Source: Microvirga roseola (GTDB lineage Bacteria > Pseudomonadota > Alphaproteobacteria > Rhizobiales > Beijerinckiaceae). From it: a stretch of 34,998 nucleotides of DNA. Below are positions 10,801 through 18,838 of this stretch, in pieces (position 1 is the stretch's first letter; each line of letters starts with the position of its first letter). Below the pieces are notes generated by a model, which was not told where the DNA came from, searched no databases, and saw only the letters and a program-made list of their open reading frames with translations. Both the position numbers and the translations under genes were made by a program. Where the stretch lies: NCBI RefSeq assembly GCF_020866965.1, contig NZ_JAJATX010000028.1, forward strand, positions 1 through 34,998. The letters run 5' to 3'.

Positions 10801-11340
10801 ATGAGGAGCGCCAGAGGATCACAGAGCAGGAAAGACCTGCCCTACCGCTCCTGCGTCGGCGTGATGCTTCTCAACAAGCAGGGCCTCGTTTTCATCGGCC
10901 GTCGCCGCTCGGAATCCAGCGGCGACAACGTCGCGGACGGCTATGCCTGGCAGATGCCGCAGGGGGGAATCGACCCGGGCGAGGATCCCTATCAGGCCGC
11001 CCTGCGGGAGCTCCACGAGGAGACGAGCGTCCGTTCCGTCACCTTCCTGGCCGAGGCGCCCGAATGGTACTCCTACGATCTCCCCTCCATGGTGGCGGGC
11101 CGCGCATGGCGCGGCCGCTATCGGGGACAGACGCAGAAATGGTTCGCCTTCCGGTTCGAAGGCGACGAGAGCGAAATCAATATTCACCAGCCCGGCGGCG
11201 GCCATAAGCCCGAATTCGACGAGTGGCGCTGGGAGGAGATGCATCGCCTGCCCGAGCTGATCATCCCTTTCAAGCGGTCCGTTTATGAAAACGTCGTCCG
11301 GGCCTTCGCGGACTTGGCACCGCAGGACACGCGGATCTGA
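10801..11340 (+). CDS. rppH: RNA pyrophosphohydrolase (Nudix)
   Basis: RppH removes pyrophosphate from mRNA 5' ends and starts RNase E decay. The 179-residue product has [36 protein letters not shown] and the Nudix box ending [11 protein letters not shown], followed by [29 protein letters not shown] and [10 protein letters not shown], all RppH-type. The start is uncertain. ATG 10801 and ATG 10753 are in frame. ATG 10794 opens [13 protein letters not shown], which resembles the usual N-terminus but runs in another frame; it would connect to DLPYRS if one base were removed from GGAAAGACC (about 10829-10837). A 1-nt insertion with rescue by ATG 10801 (GGGAG at 10786-10790) is likely. Confidence 0.93.
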   Translation: MRSARGSQSRKDLPYRSCVGVMLLNKQGLVFIGRRRSESSGDNVADGYAWQMPQGGIDPGEDPYQAALRELHEETSVRSVTFLAEAPEWYSYDLPSMVAGRAWRGRYRGQTQKWFAFRFEGDESEINIHQPGGGHKPEFDEWRWEEMHRLPELIIPFKRSVYENVVRAFADLAPQDTRI

Positions 11341-11396
11341 GCAGGCCCGCGGAGCGTTCCCGCGAGCCGCAATGCCGTGACGGGGCGACCAGGAGA

Positions 11397-11837
11397 TCAG
11401 CTCTTCTCGGCCTCGATCTTCTTGCCTTGCGGAGAGACGAGATACCATCCGCCGAACCGATCATGGACATCCTGCCCAGTCACCGAGCCGGGGCCCTGAT
11501 CCTTGACGTAGTAGTACAGCGGTATGCCGTCATATGTGACCTGCGTCCTGCCGTCCTTGCGCTCGATGGTTCCCACAAGCGACTGGTCGACGGCCGGTCC
11601 TGTTTGCGGAGGACCTGACGTGATCATGGGCGGCCAAACCTCGGCGCAGGCATCGTAGCAGTTGCTCGTTCCTTTCGTATCCTTCTCGAAGAGATACAGG
11701 GCCCTTCCATCCGCATCGGCGAGGTATTGGCCGTAGAGTTGCTTCTGCTCCGCGACGAGCTTGGCTGCGCCGCTCGTCTGGGCCCAGGCAGCTCCTGCAA
11801 GGGCCAGCGCCATTGCTGCAATCGGCATTCTTCTCAT
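11397..11837 (-). CDS. secreted COG4315 / Lipoprotein_15 repeat protein
   Basis: This 146-residue exported protein has a signal peptide (MRRMPIAAMALALAGAAWAQ) and two copies of the short repeat family known from COG4315. The first has LADADGRALYLFEKD followed by SNCYDACAEVWPP, and the second has VTYDGIPLYYYVKDQ and GGWYLVSPQGK. The biochemical role of the family is not established. There is no lipobox cysteine at the cleavage site, so the protein is probably soluble periplasmic or extracellular. ATG 11837 has GGAG 8 nt upstream; an in-frame start at 11948 would place about 37 unlikely residues before the signal peptide. It is convergent with rppH and divergent from the acidic-protein gene. 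Confidence 0.82.
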   Translation of the reverse strand: MRRMPIAAMALALAGAAWAQTSGAAKLVAEQKQLYGQYLADADGRALYLFEKDTKGTSNCYDACAEVWPPMITSGPPQTGPAVDQSLVGTIERKDGRTQVTYDGIPLYYYVKDQGPGSVTGQDVHDRFGGWYLVSPQGKKIEAEKS

Positions 11838-11970
11838 AGCATTTTCTCCGTCCGGTTCAGGAGACGCCCCCAACAGCAAACGACGCGCCATGCCTGCGCG
11901 GCATCGATCTCGCACGAAAATCCGTACGTTCACGTACGCAATCGCCACTTCTCACGCCGATGCGGCCGCC

Positions 11971-12009
11971 GGTACTGAAACCGGCTGCGACTCTGCCGGT
12001 TTCAGTACC
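11971..12009. promoter_or_regulatory. perfect 15-bp inverted repeat in a divergent intergenic region
   Basis: GGTACTGAAACCGGC (11971-11985) and GCCGGTTTCAGTACC (11995-12009) are exact complements separated by 9 nt. No T-tract follows on either strand, so it is not an ordinary terminator. It lies between the divergent starts at 11837 and 12107, where operators or a structured leader would be expected. Nearby, CGTACG occurs twice (11923-11928 and 11933-11938). The 269-nt gap holds no gene. Confidence 0.6.
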
Positions 12010-12106
12010 ACCCCGCTCAGATCTGCCTGCCCCCTGACGACGACAGCGCTTTTGCAAGGGATAGGAGCTTGGGGAGCCTCAGCACGACCGGCCAAAGGAG
12101 ACGAAC

Positions 12107-12382
12107 ATGCTTCTTCGATATTTGGACAAGCTGAAAGGACCCGCGCTTCTGGCGGCCCTCCTTTCTTTTGCAGCCCCTCAGGCCTCCTTCGCCCAGTTGG
12201 GTGAGGAGGAGGGGATCTTCGGCGAGGAGGAGGGTTACTGGGAGGATGACGGCGGCGTTTACGAAGAGGGGCTCACCGAGCCCATGGGCGATTACTACGG
12301 GGAGGTCGATGGTGGCCTCTACGAGGATTACGGCGGTTACTACGAGGAAGAGGAAGGCGTCTTTGGCGAGGAGGAAGATTAA
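12107..12382 (+). CDS. small exported, extremely acidic Glu/Gly/Tyr protein
   Basis: No family is recognised. The 91-residue product has a signal peptide (about 1-29, LLAALLSFAAPQASFAQ). In the roughly 61-residue mature part, 25 residues are Glu or Asp and there is no Lys, Arg or His. Gly, Tyr, Phe and Trp make up most of the rest. GIFGEEEG near the start and GVFGEEED at the end are near-repeats, and GGVYEEG, GGLYEDYGGYYEEE form looser repeats. An acidic, aromatic, disordered periplasmic or secreted chain could bind cations or basic partners, but this is only inference. A good SD (AAGGAG, 12095-12100) sits 6 nt before the ATG. The next gene follows 70 nt later in the same direction. Confidence 0.78.
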   Translation: MLLRYLDKLKGPALLAALLSFAAPQASFAQLGEEEGIFGEEEGYWEDDGGVYEEGLTEPMGDYYGEVDGGLYEDYGGYYEEEEGVFGEEED

Positions 12383-12452
12383 TCCCGGCCGATCCCGCTA
12401 ACCGCTGTGCCGGTCCGTCCGGCGCAAGAACCGACCTTTGGAGGACAATCTC

Positions 12453-13097
12453 ATGACCCTCATTCGTTCGAAAATGCTCCTCGTTCTCGCCGGGTCGGCG
12501 GCCCTTCTTGCCGCTCCTGCTCTCGCCCAGCAGAACCGGTCCATGCAGGCCCAGGACAATTCCTGTTCCGAGCTGATCCGTGTGCTTCAGAGATCGCAAG
12601 GAACGGCCAACATGTCCGTCACGCTCGATCAGGCGCGCACCTTCCGGGACAACAACAATCTCCAGGCCTGCCGCCAGGCCCTTGCGAACATTGCGCAGCG
12701 GGCTCACAACCGCGCCGGCGTGAGCGCCGACGTGATGCCCCGCGACTTCCGGTCCGGGGCGCAGGGTCAGCAGATGCAGCAGGCCCGGCAGCAGGTGCCT
12801 TCGCAGTACCGCCAGGAGCGCGGGCGTATCGTTTCCGTGCGACCCATCCGCGTTCGCGGCGTCAGCACGCCCAACTATCTGGTCGTCTTCGAGACGCAGC
12901 CCGGCCGCCGCGTCGTGGCCGATGTCGGCCAGAACATCCGCACCTCCAATCTGAGGCGCGGCGCACCGATCGCCGTGCGCGGTCAGGTCGTCCGCATCGG
13001 CAATAACCGGGCGCTTCTGCTCGCCGACGCCGTGCGTGTCGGCAACCGCACCTATGCGGTGAACCGTCCGCTCTATCAGCGTTCTGCGCAACGTTGA
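12453..13097 (+). CDS. exported protein of unknown function
   Basis: The 214-residue product has a signal peptide (LLVLAGSAALLAAPALAQQ). A helical segment follows (about 40-90) with two cysteines (SCSELIRVL and LQACRQALANIAQRAHNRAG) that could form a disulphide. Next is a Gln-rich linker (GAQGQQMQQARQQVPSQY), then a beta-rich domain (about 125-210, GRIVSVRPIRVRGVSTPNYL). I do not recognise the family. The mature protein is basic, in contrast to the very acidic protein just upstream, so an electrostatic partnership is conceivable. ATG 12453 is preceded by GGAGG (12440-12444). A hairpin at 13110-13133 follows the stop. Confidence 0.82.
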   Translation: MTLIRSKMLLVLAGSAALLAAPALAQQNRSMQAQDNSCSELIRVLQRSQGTANMSVTLDQARTFRDNNNLQACRQALANIAQRAHNRAGVSADVMPRDFRSGAQGQQMQQARQQVPSQYRQERGRIVSVRPIRVRGVSTPNYLVVFETQPGRRVVADVGQNIRTSNLRRGAPIAVRGQVVRIGNNRALLLADAVRVGNRTYAVNRPLYQRSAQR

Positions 13098-13109
13098 GAG
13101 AACGGCCCA

Positions 13110-13133
13110 GGGGCTGCGCCGTGCCGCAGCCCC
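13110..13133. terminator. hairpin between convergent genes, probable bidirectional terminator
   Basis: GGGGCTGCG (13110-13118) pairs with CGCAGCCCC (13125-13133) around a 6-nt loop. It occupies the 36-nt gap between the + strand exported protein and the end of the - strand kinase. The T-tract is weak (TCAGCTTT), so the call rests on the stem and position. Confidence 0.55.
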
Positions 13134-15440
13134 TCAGCTTTGCCGGGGCCGGAACGGAATGATCTTCTCCGACTCATGCACCGGCACAAGGCTCTCTGAC
13201 AGAGAGCGGATGAGCGCATCCTGCCGGAACGGTTTGTTGAGCCTCGTGAGGCCTTCATCGGCTCCAGGAGAAAGATCGGCATAGCCCGTCGCAAGGATGA
13301 TCGGCAGATGCGGCCACTGCGCTTTGATCCTGCCGGCGAGCTGGACGCCTGTCATGCGCGGCATCGCCTGGTCGGTGATGACGAGATCGACCGGTCGGCC
13401 GCTGTCCAGATAGGAGAGGACCTCCTCGGCAGACGAGAACTCGACGACCCGGTGCCCGAGATCCTCGAGCATGGCGACCGTGTTCTGCAGGACGAGAAGA
13501 TCGTCATCCACCGCAAGAATGGTCAGGGGCGATGGCGCCGAGCCGGTCCGCTCGACCGGCAGCCCGCCTGTCTGCGCGGAGGGTTCGGCCGTCTGGATCG
13601 CATGCGCCGCAGGAAGCCAGATCTCCGCCGTAGTTCCCCGGTCCCGGTCGCTGTTCAGCAGCAGGCAGCCGCCGGATTGGGCTGCCAGCCCATGCACCAT
13701 CGAAAGACCGAGGCCGGTCCCCTTGCCGACTCCCTTGGTCGTGAAGAACGGCTCCATGGCCCGCGCCAGGGTCGCATCGTCCATGCCTTCGCCCGTATCC
13801 CTGACAGAGAGGCAGACATAAGGACCGGGTGGCAGACCGCACTTATGGCCGTCCGTGACGGTCTCACCGCGCGCAGCGATCGTGATCACGCCGCCATCGG
13901 GCATGGCGTCGCGCGCATTCACGACGAGGTTGAGCAGGGCCAGCTCGAGCTGGTTCGCATCGACATGGATCGCGGAGAGGCCCAGGGGGAAGCGGGTCTC
14001 GATCTGCACCATGGGTCCGATGGAGCGCTGGAGGAGATCGGCTATGCCGGTTACGAGCTCGCGCACGTCGACGATCTCGGCCTTCAGATCCTGACGACGC
14101 GCAAAGGCCAGCATCCGCTGGGTGAGGACTGCGCCCCGCTCAGCGCCCTGGATCGCGGTATCCAGCAGGCGCTTGGCTTTGGGATCGTCCGGCAAGCGGT
14201 TGCGCAGGAGGTCGAGATTGCCGAGCACCACCGCGAGCAGGTTGTTGAAATCATGGGCGATGCTGCCGGTGAGCGCCCCGACCGCCTCGATCTTCTGGGC
14301 CTGCCGCAGGGCATCTTCCGCACGCTTGCGGGCGGTGACATCGACGACGCCGCCGAGGATGTGCTTGATCCGGCCCCCGGCGTCCCGCTCGACGCGCCCC
14401 GACAGGAGGACATCCAGAACGCGGCCGTCCTTCGCCACGAAACGATACTCGACGTCCTTGGCTTCGCCGGCCTTGAGAAGAGTGGGCCAGGCGACTTCGC
14501 TCCGCTTGCGGACGGAGTCCTCCGTCATAAAATCGGTGATGATGCGGCCTTCCACCTCCTCGCGGCTGTAGCCCAGGAGCTCGAGCCAGGCATCGCTCAC
14601 GCCATCGATGACGCCGTTCTCGCGCAGGATGTGCAGGGGCAGGGGAGTCCTGTTGTAGAAATTCCGAAAGCGCTCCTCGCTTTCCCGCAGGGCTCGAGCC
14701 TCGCGTTCCGCCATCTGGCCGAAGCGGCGATCGAACATGGCCGCGACGAGGGCCAGGAACAGGATCAGGAAGGTTGTGGCCGAGATACCGAGAGCCAGGT
14801 TGGTCTGGTCGAGGCTTGCATGCGCATGGGCTTCGTCCACCGGGGAGTGGGCGCTGAAGACCGTTCCCTGCATGGCTGCGTAGTGCATGCCCGAAACGGC
14901 AAGGCCCATGACGACGGCAGCAATGAGTCTTTGGGTAAAGCCTACATTCCGGAAGGCGAGCCAGAGCGCGATTGTGGACGCACCGATGGCGATCAGCGCC
15001 GAGATGCCCACCCACAGGCTCTCGTGGCGGAGATCCGCCGCCATCTGCATCGCGGACATGCCCATGTAATGCATGCCGACGATTCCCAGCCCCATGAGGA
15101 GACCGCTGACGACCAGAGCCCAGAGGCCGGAAGCCGTCCGGCTCACGATGTAGAAGCCGAACCCCGTTACCAGAATGGGCAGCAGGAGAGAGAAAAGCGT
15201 CAGGGCGGTATCGTAGGTGACATGCAGGTCCGGCACCTGAAAGGCCAGCATGGCGACGAAGTGCATCGCCCAGATGCCGCCTCCCATGGCCACGGCCGCC
15301 GTTGCGAGCCAAGCCCCTTTGGCGAAACCTGTCGAGACACGGATTCGGCCGGCCAGGTCGAGGGCCGTATAGGACGCAACCGTTGCGGTGAGAACGGACA
15401 GGGCGACCAGAGTTCCGTCATGGGTGCCGACGTGGGACAT
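13134..15440 (-). CDS. MHYT-PAS hybrid sensor histidine kinase with receiver domain
   Basis: This is a membrane signalling protein of 768 aa. Residues 1-235 form seven hydrophobic segments with three MHYT-type motifs (WAMHFVAM at 57-64, [10 protein letters not shown] at 122-131, GMHYAAM at 184-190), proposed in the literature to bind metal and sense oxygen, CO or NO. A PAS domain follows (about 255-375), then HisKA with phospho-acceptor H396 (GSIAHDFNN), an HATPase domain (N box [24 protein letters not shown]), and a C-terminal receiver with D690 ([14 protein letters not shown]) and switch Lys in LNKPF. No response regulator or output gene lies nearby, so it is an orphan. The long open frame on the opposite strand is a codon-bias shadow. 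Confidence 0.93.
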   Translation of the reverse strand: MSHVGTHDGTLVALSVLTATVASYTALDLAGRIRVSTGFAKGAWLATAAVAMGGGIWAMHFVAMLAFQVPDLHVTYDTALTLFSLLLPILVTGFGFYIVSRTASGLWALVVSGLLMGLGIVGMHYMGMSAMQMAADLRHESLWVGISALIAIGASTIALWLAFRNVGFTQRLIAAVVMGLAVSGMHYAAMQGTVFSAHSPVDEAHAHASLDQTNLALGISATTFLILFLALVAAMFDRRFGQMAEREARALRESEERFRNFYNRTPLPLHILRENGVIDGVSDAWLELLGYSREEVEGRIITDFMTEDSVRKRSEVAWPTLLKAGEAKDVEYRFVAKDGRVLDVLLSGRVERDAGGRIKHILGGVVDVTARKRAEDALRQAQKIEAVGALTGSIAHDFNNLLAVVLGNLDLLRNRLPDDPKAKRLLDTAIQGAERGAVLTQRMLAFARRQDLKAEIVDVRELVTGIADLLQRSIGPMVQIETRFPLGLSAIHVDANQLELALLNLVVNARDAMPDGGVITIAARGETVTDGHKCGLPPGPYVCLSVRDTGEGMDDATLARAMEPFFTTKGVGKGTGLGLSMVHGLAAQSGGCLLLNSDRDRGTTAEIWLPAAHAIQTAEPSAQTGGLPVERTGSAPSPLTILAVDDDLLVLQNTVAMLEDLGHRVVEFSSAEEVLSYLDSGRPVDLVITDQAMPRMTGVQLAGRIKAQWPHLPIILATGYADLSPGADEGLTRLNKPFRQDALIRSLSESLVPVHESEKIIPFRPRQS

Positions 15441-15798
15441 TCCTGTTCGTTCCTCGGGGATCGCTCATGCCGGAGGATACGCACCCAAGCGTAGCCTTAA
15501 GAAGAGCGCAAGAGAAACTCTCCGGCCCGTCGGAAGTTCCACCGGCGAACGTGACCCTGTTTCAATCATCCAGGGTACGGAAAAAATGGGTAAGGAGCCC
15601 GACAGAGACGCCTATCAATCGTGCTCGCAAGGGATGATGCGGACCGGGTTGTCCCAGTGCGTAAGCCGTGCGCGATCAGGTCGTGATCGTGGAGCCGAGC
15701 TCACGCCGGATCGTGACGGTCATCGAGCGCAGATAAGGCTGGCGCAAGCATTCGGCCGGAGGCCCATGGCACATCTGCGCCACGGGCGCTCGATATTT
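15441..15798. other. gene-free stretch of about 360 nt
   Basis: No convincing gene, RNA or repeat is seen between the kinase start and the end of the next small - strand gene. It must contain the promoter of the kinase near its lower-coordinate end. Short open frames on both strands lack recognisable sequence or an SD. Confidence 0.5.
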
Positions 15799-16029
15799 TC
15801 AGGCCGCGTAACGGCGCAGCGCGGAGGATGCCTCGAAGGAGCCTTGGGCCGAGCCGGCCAGGCTCAGGTCCTGCAGCGACAGGTCGCTGTCGTCCCCGAG
15901 GAGTTCGATGGCCTCGCGGGCGAACCGGCGGAATTCTTCCTTGAGGATTTCGGGCTCGGATGCCCAGCACTGCCCCTCGCCCTCGGCATCGTAAAACGCC
16001 CGAGCGACAAACTCGATTTGGTCGTTCAT
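15799..16029 (-). CDS. small hypothetical protein
   Basis: This is a 76-residue acidic cytoplasmic protein that I do not recognise. The first half is helical and charged (FVARAFYDAEGEGQCWASEP, then EEFRRFAREAIELL), and the tail is Ser/Ala-rich. There is no signal peptide or membrane segment. The ATG at 16029 has a GGGGG SD-like run 6 nt upstream, which supports translation. It lies downstream of two other small - strand genes (16240-17152), separated by a 210-nt gap, so it may have its own promoter. Confidence 0.62.
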   Translation of the reverse strand: MNDQIEFVARAFYDAEGEGQCWASEPEILKEEFRRFAREAIELLGDDSDLSLQDLSLAGSAQGSFEASSALRRYAA

Positions 16030-16239
16030 GATTGGCCCCCTGACTATGAAGTCAGTTTGTTTTGCGGAAACGCTTCTCTTGTTGCGGCGCTTGTTACTTC
16101 GACTTGCTGTCGCACCGCGGTACTGAGCTTTTCAGCTTGGAGCTATGTCTACGACCCGACAGAAGAGATTCGCAATGTCTCGAAAGTGGTAGAGGCCGGC
16201 AAAGAGCCGGGCGCCGCATCCGTAGGCCCACAGGCGGGC

Positions 16240-16758
16240 TCACCGCCCGATGGGATCGACCGGCTCTTTAAGGGCATGCATGACGCGACGAAGTTTCGTC
16301 AGGAAGCGCTGCAGGAAGCCCATTTTCTTGCGCTGCTTGGCGCGGCTTCTCATCACCAGGTGATGACGCTCGGCATAGGTCCAGTTGGTATCCACATCCT
16401 CGAAGCCGCGCGGCGGCGTGCAATAGGAGGTGAAGCCCGGATATCCCACATAGCCCACATTGCCGGGATAGACCGGGACGCCTGGACGAGGCTTCGGCGG
16501 CTGGTAGGTGGTCCTGCGATAAATGCGGTCGCCGTCGATCACCGTTCCGAGATAATCACCATTGACGTCGACTACCTCGGTCTCGTCCCAGGGAAACCAG
16601 CCGATCCAGTTCCCCTGCTTGTCGAAGAGGTGGCGGTCGTTCTTCTCCCGGCGGAATGCGATCCATTCGCCGGACGAGTTGAAATAGTGGATGACCGCTG
16701 GGGCCTTGCTCTTGCTGGCCGACCGGTCGGCCTCGCCGGGTTGACTGGTGTGCGACAT
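16240..16758 (-). CDS. 4-fold beta flower domain protein
   Basis: This 172-residue cytoplasmic protein has a domain at about residues 20-83 made of four short repeated blades: IHYFNSSGEWIAFRR, HLFDKQGNWIGWFPW, VVDVNGDYLGTVIDG and a closing IYRRTTY. That pattern matches the 4-fold beta flower family, whose function is unknown. A Pro/Gly/Tyr-rich linker follows (PKPRPGVPVYPGNVGYVGYP). The tail is basic and helical (RSRAKQRKKMGFLQRFLTKL) and could bind nucleic acid or membrane. Its ATG is 1 nt past the stop of the upstream 16760-17152 gene, so the two are certainly co-transcribed and probably coupled. Confidence 0.8.
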   Translation of the reverse strand: MSHTSQPGEADRSASKSKAPAVIHYFNSSGEWIAFRREKNDRHLFDKQGNWIGWFPWDETEVVDVNGDYLGTVIDGDRIYRRTTYQPPKPRPGVPVYPGNVGYVGYPGFTSYCTPPRGFEDVDTNWTYAERHHLVMRSRAKQRKKMGFLQRFLTKLRRVMHALKEPVDPIGR

Positions 16759-16759
16759 G

Positions 16760-17152
16760 TCAGGACTTCAACGGCAGGAGAGTGTGAACGGAGACCCAGC
16801 CGATCTCCCGGGGGGCGGGGACCAGATAGGCGCGGCCATGATCCATCTTCTCGACCCGGCAGGTGATCGCCCGCTTCTCGCCCGGAGGGCGATAGACGAC
16901 GGTTGCTCCTACATAGAGCTGATCGTCCTGGGCGAAATTGAACGGATCGGCGCCTCCGGAAGCCGGGCTGCCCGTCGAATCCGCTTCCTGCTCGACGCCG
17001 CGTGTGCGGTCAAGTTCGGCGATTACGAGACGGGCCACATCCCGATGGCGGCTGTTGATGGCGCGCAGGGCGGCCTTGGTGCGCTCGGGGAACCAGGAGC
17101 CTCCGACCTTGGCCAGCAGCTCGGCAATCTTTTCAACTTCCTCGTCCGACAT
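16760..17152 (-). CDS. hypothetical protein, first gene of a two-gene operon
   Basis: The 130-residue product is not recognised. The N-terminal half is helical (MSDEEVEKIAELLAKVGGSW, INSRHRDVARLVIAELDR). An acidic Ser/Gly linker (about 53-75) follows. The last 55 residues look like a small beta barrel (LYVGATVVYRPPGEKRAITC, AYLVPAPREIGWVSVHTLLP). The gene directly precedes the beta flower gene with a 1-nt gap, which suggests that the two products act together. Upstream, an AT-rich TATATATTTGC stretch (about 17213-17223 on the minus strand) could hold the -10 box. Confidence 0.72.
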   Translation of the reverse strand: MSDEEVEKIAELLAKVGGSWFPERTKAALRAINSRHRDVARLVIAELDRTRGVEQEADSTGSPASGGADPFNFAQDDQLYVGATVVYRPPGEKRAITCRVEKMDHGRAYLVPAPREIGWVSVHTLLPLKS

Positions 17153-17488
17153 CTTCGCAATGATCTCTCTGGCGCGGTTTCAATTCATGCCGCGTGATGG
17201 AACGATGGCATGCAAATATATAAAATCGGATGAAAGGTATAGAGCATTGGCGTTACGCAAGGGATATCCACGTCAGTGGTTAACAATTTCCCGCCCGAGA
17301 GGACTTCTGCGGCATTGCCAGCGAAAGAGTCTGAATCGTCATGCCCATCCATTTACGGCAGGCGAAATTCGGATGCGGTAAGGAGCGACTAATGCAAAAA
17401 GGGGCGCGATTTAAGCTATATTGTTATAGTAAAGAGCGCGGCCTGAAGCTGTGATTGCGGCGCTCGCCGTACCATCTGAAAAAGGCAA
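17153..17488. other. gene-free, AT-richer stretch
   Basis: No gene is recognised in this 336-nt gap between the small-protein operon and tRNA-Leu. It is AT-richer than its surroundings, with ATATATAAAA at about 17215-17224 and TTATAGTAAA near 17423-17432. A short T-run (CCTTTTTC read on the minus strand, about 17478-17485) lies just beyond the tRNA 3' end and may end its transcript. Confidence 0.45.
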
Positions 17489-17573
17489 TGGTGCCCCTGG
17501 CCGGGATCGAACCAGCACTCCTTGCGGAACTCGATTTTGAGTCGAGCGCGTCTACCAATTCCGCCACAGGGGC
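17489..17573 (-). tRNA. tRNA-Leu(CAA)
   Basis: The minus strand reads GCCCCTGTGGCGGAATTGGT at the 5' end. The anticodon arm is CTCGA-CTCAAAA-TCGAG, giving anticodon CAA. A long variable arm (GTTCCGCAAGGAGT region) and the T arm GGTTCGATCCC follow. The acceptor closes as CAGGGGC-A with an encoded CCA (17489-17491). The class II structure and length of 85 nt fit tRNA-Leu. Confidence 0.95.
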
Positions 17574-17725
17574 AAGGACCTGCCGACTAGCATGCACCGT
17601 CGAGCATGGTCAATGAGGCAGATGTGATAGGGCGCCGCAGGTGCGCCTCTCGCCAAGTGCGGCGGCTTGTGCTCAAAGGGGCTGGGGCGAGTGGCCCCTG
17701 TTTCTGTCGGACCCTGCGGGACACC

Positions 17726-18307
17726 ATGCTGAGACGCCTTTACGACTGGACCCTGTCCCTCGCGGCCCGGCCTTCGGCCCCCTATGCCCTGGCCGCCGTA
17801 TCCTTCTCGGAGAGCTCCTTCTTTCCCGTTCCGCCGGACGTGATGCTGGTGCCGATGATGCTGGCCCGGCCGGACAGGGCGTGGCGCTACGGCGCCATCT
17901 GCACGGCGACTTCGGTCCTGGGCGGTGTCTTCGGGTACATGATCGGCCTCCTGATGTACGACACGGTCGGCCTCTGGCTGATCGACTTCTATGGGCTTAA
18001 CGACAAGGTAGAGCTCTTCCGGGCCTGGTACGAGGAGTACGGATCCTGGGTGATCCTGCTCGGAGGCCTGACGCCTCTTCCCTACAAGCTCGTCACCATC
18101 ATGTCGGGGCTTGCGGGATACAACCTGCTCTGGTTCATCCTGCTCTCCGTCCTGGCGCGCGGGGCCCGCTTCTATTTCATCGCCCTGCTGATGAGCCGGT
18201 TCGGGCCGTTCATCAAGGCTCTGATCGACCGCCATTTCAACCTGATCGCGGCTGCCGGCGTCGCCCTGTTCATCGGCGGTTTTGCGGCTGTCCGGTATCT
18301 GATCTGA
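17726..18307 (+). CDS. YqaA/DedA-type (SNARE-associated) membrane protein
   Basis: This is an integral inner-membrane protein of 193 aa, of the YqaA branch of the DedA/VTT superfamily. DedA relatives are implicated in lipid scrambling and envelope homeostasis; the exact role of this branch is not settled. Features are SFSESSFFPVPPDVMLVPMM (the conserved E-S-x-F-P-(I/V)-P-P-D motif), VLGGVFGYMIGLLMYD, the G-x-T-P-x-P-(Y/F)-K signature in GLTPLPYKLVTIMSGLAG, and a final hydrophobic segment (AAAGVALFIGGFAAV). ATG 17726 is preferred; an upstream in-frame ATG at 17606 would add a basic non-conserved leader. dsbB follows after 13 nt, so the pair is an operon. Confidence 0.88.
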   Translation: MLRRLYDWTLSLAARPSAPYALAAVSFSESSFFPVPPDVMLVPMMLARPDRAWRYGAICTATSVLGGVFGYMIGLLMYDTVGLWLIDFYGLNDKVELFRAWYEEYGSWVILLGGLTPLPYKLVTIMSGLAGYNLLWFILLSVLARGARFYFIALLMSRFGPFIKALIDRHFNLIAAAGVALFIGGFAAVRYLI

Positions 18308-18320
18308 GAGGGAGGGGCCG

Positions 18321-18821
18321 ATGCGCTTCAAGCTCTCCATGCGACAGGCGGCTCTGGCCGTGGCGCTCGGTGCCGCGGCCACCGTCGGCGGCGCGCTGAT
18401 CTTCGAACACGTCTTCGGCTACGTGCCCTGCAAGCTGTGCCTGACCCAGCGCAATCCCTATTACATCGCCGTTCCGCTCGGCCTTGTCGCGGCGCTCATG
18501 CCGCCGCGCTGGGCGCGGGCGGGCCTGTGGCTCCTGGCTGTGATCTTCCTCGTGAGCGCCGGTCTCGGCGCCTACCATTCCGGAGTCGAATGGGGCTTCT
18601 GGGCCGGGCCCAGCGATTGCGGCGGCGGATCGGGCGCCAGCCCAGGCAATGTGGGCGATTTCCTGAACCAGCTGCAGAACACGCGCGTGGTCAGCTGTAC
18701 GGAGGCCGCATGGCGGTTCGTCGGGCTGTCGCTGGCGGGATGGAACGTGGTGATTTCGCTTGCACTCGCGGCCTTCGCCGCCAAGGCGGCGGCCGATAAG
18801 GGCATCTTCTTCGGGCGCTGA
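18321..18821 (+). CDS. dsbB: disulfide bond formation protein B
   Basis: DsbB reoxidises DsbA and passes electrons to quinone. The 166-residue protein has four membrane segments and the two redox pairs: C37/C40 in YVPCKLCLTQRNPYY, and C100 and C126 in the periplasmic loop (GPSDC and RVVSC). The P-C-x-L-C-x-x-Q-R motif is diagnostic. The Gly/Ser-rich loop between C100 and C126 is typical of alphaproteobacterial forms. It follows the YqaA gene directly and converges with the HNH gene, with a gap of 17 nt. No dsbA is in the window. Confidence 0.92.
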   Translation: MRFKLSMRQAALAVALGAAATVGGALIFEHVFGYVPCKLCLTQRNPYYIAVPLGLVAALMPPRWARAGLWLLAVIFLVSAGLGAYHSGVEWGFWAGPSDCGGGSGASPGNVGDFLNQLQNTRVVSCTEAAWRFVGLSLAGWNVVISLALAAFAAKAAADKGIFFGR

Positions 18822-18838
18822 TGGATGGGCGAGGGGTT

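Noticed and set aside
13308..15494. 728-codon + strand open frame opposite the histidine kinase
   Set aside because: It is the codon-bias shadow of a gene with all hybrid-kinase motifs on the other strand. It has no recognisable domain.
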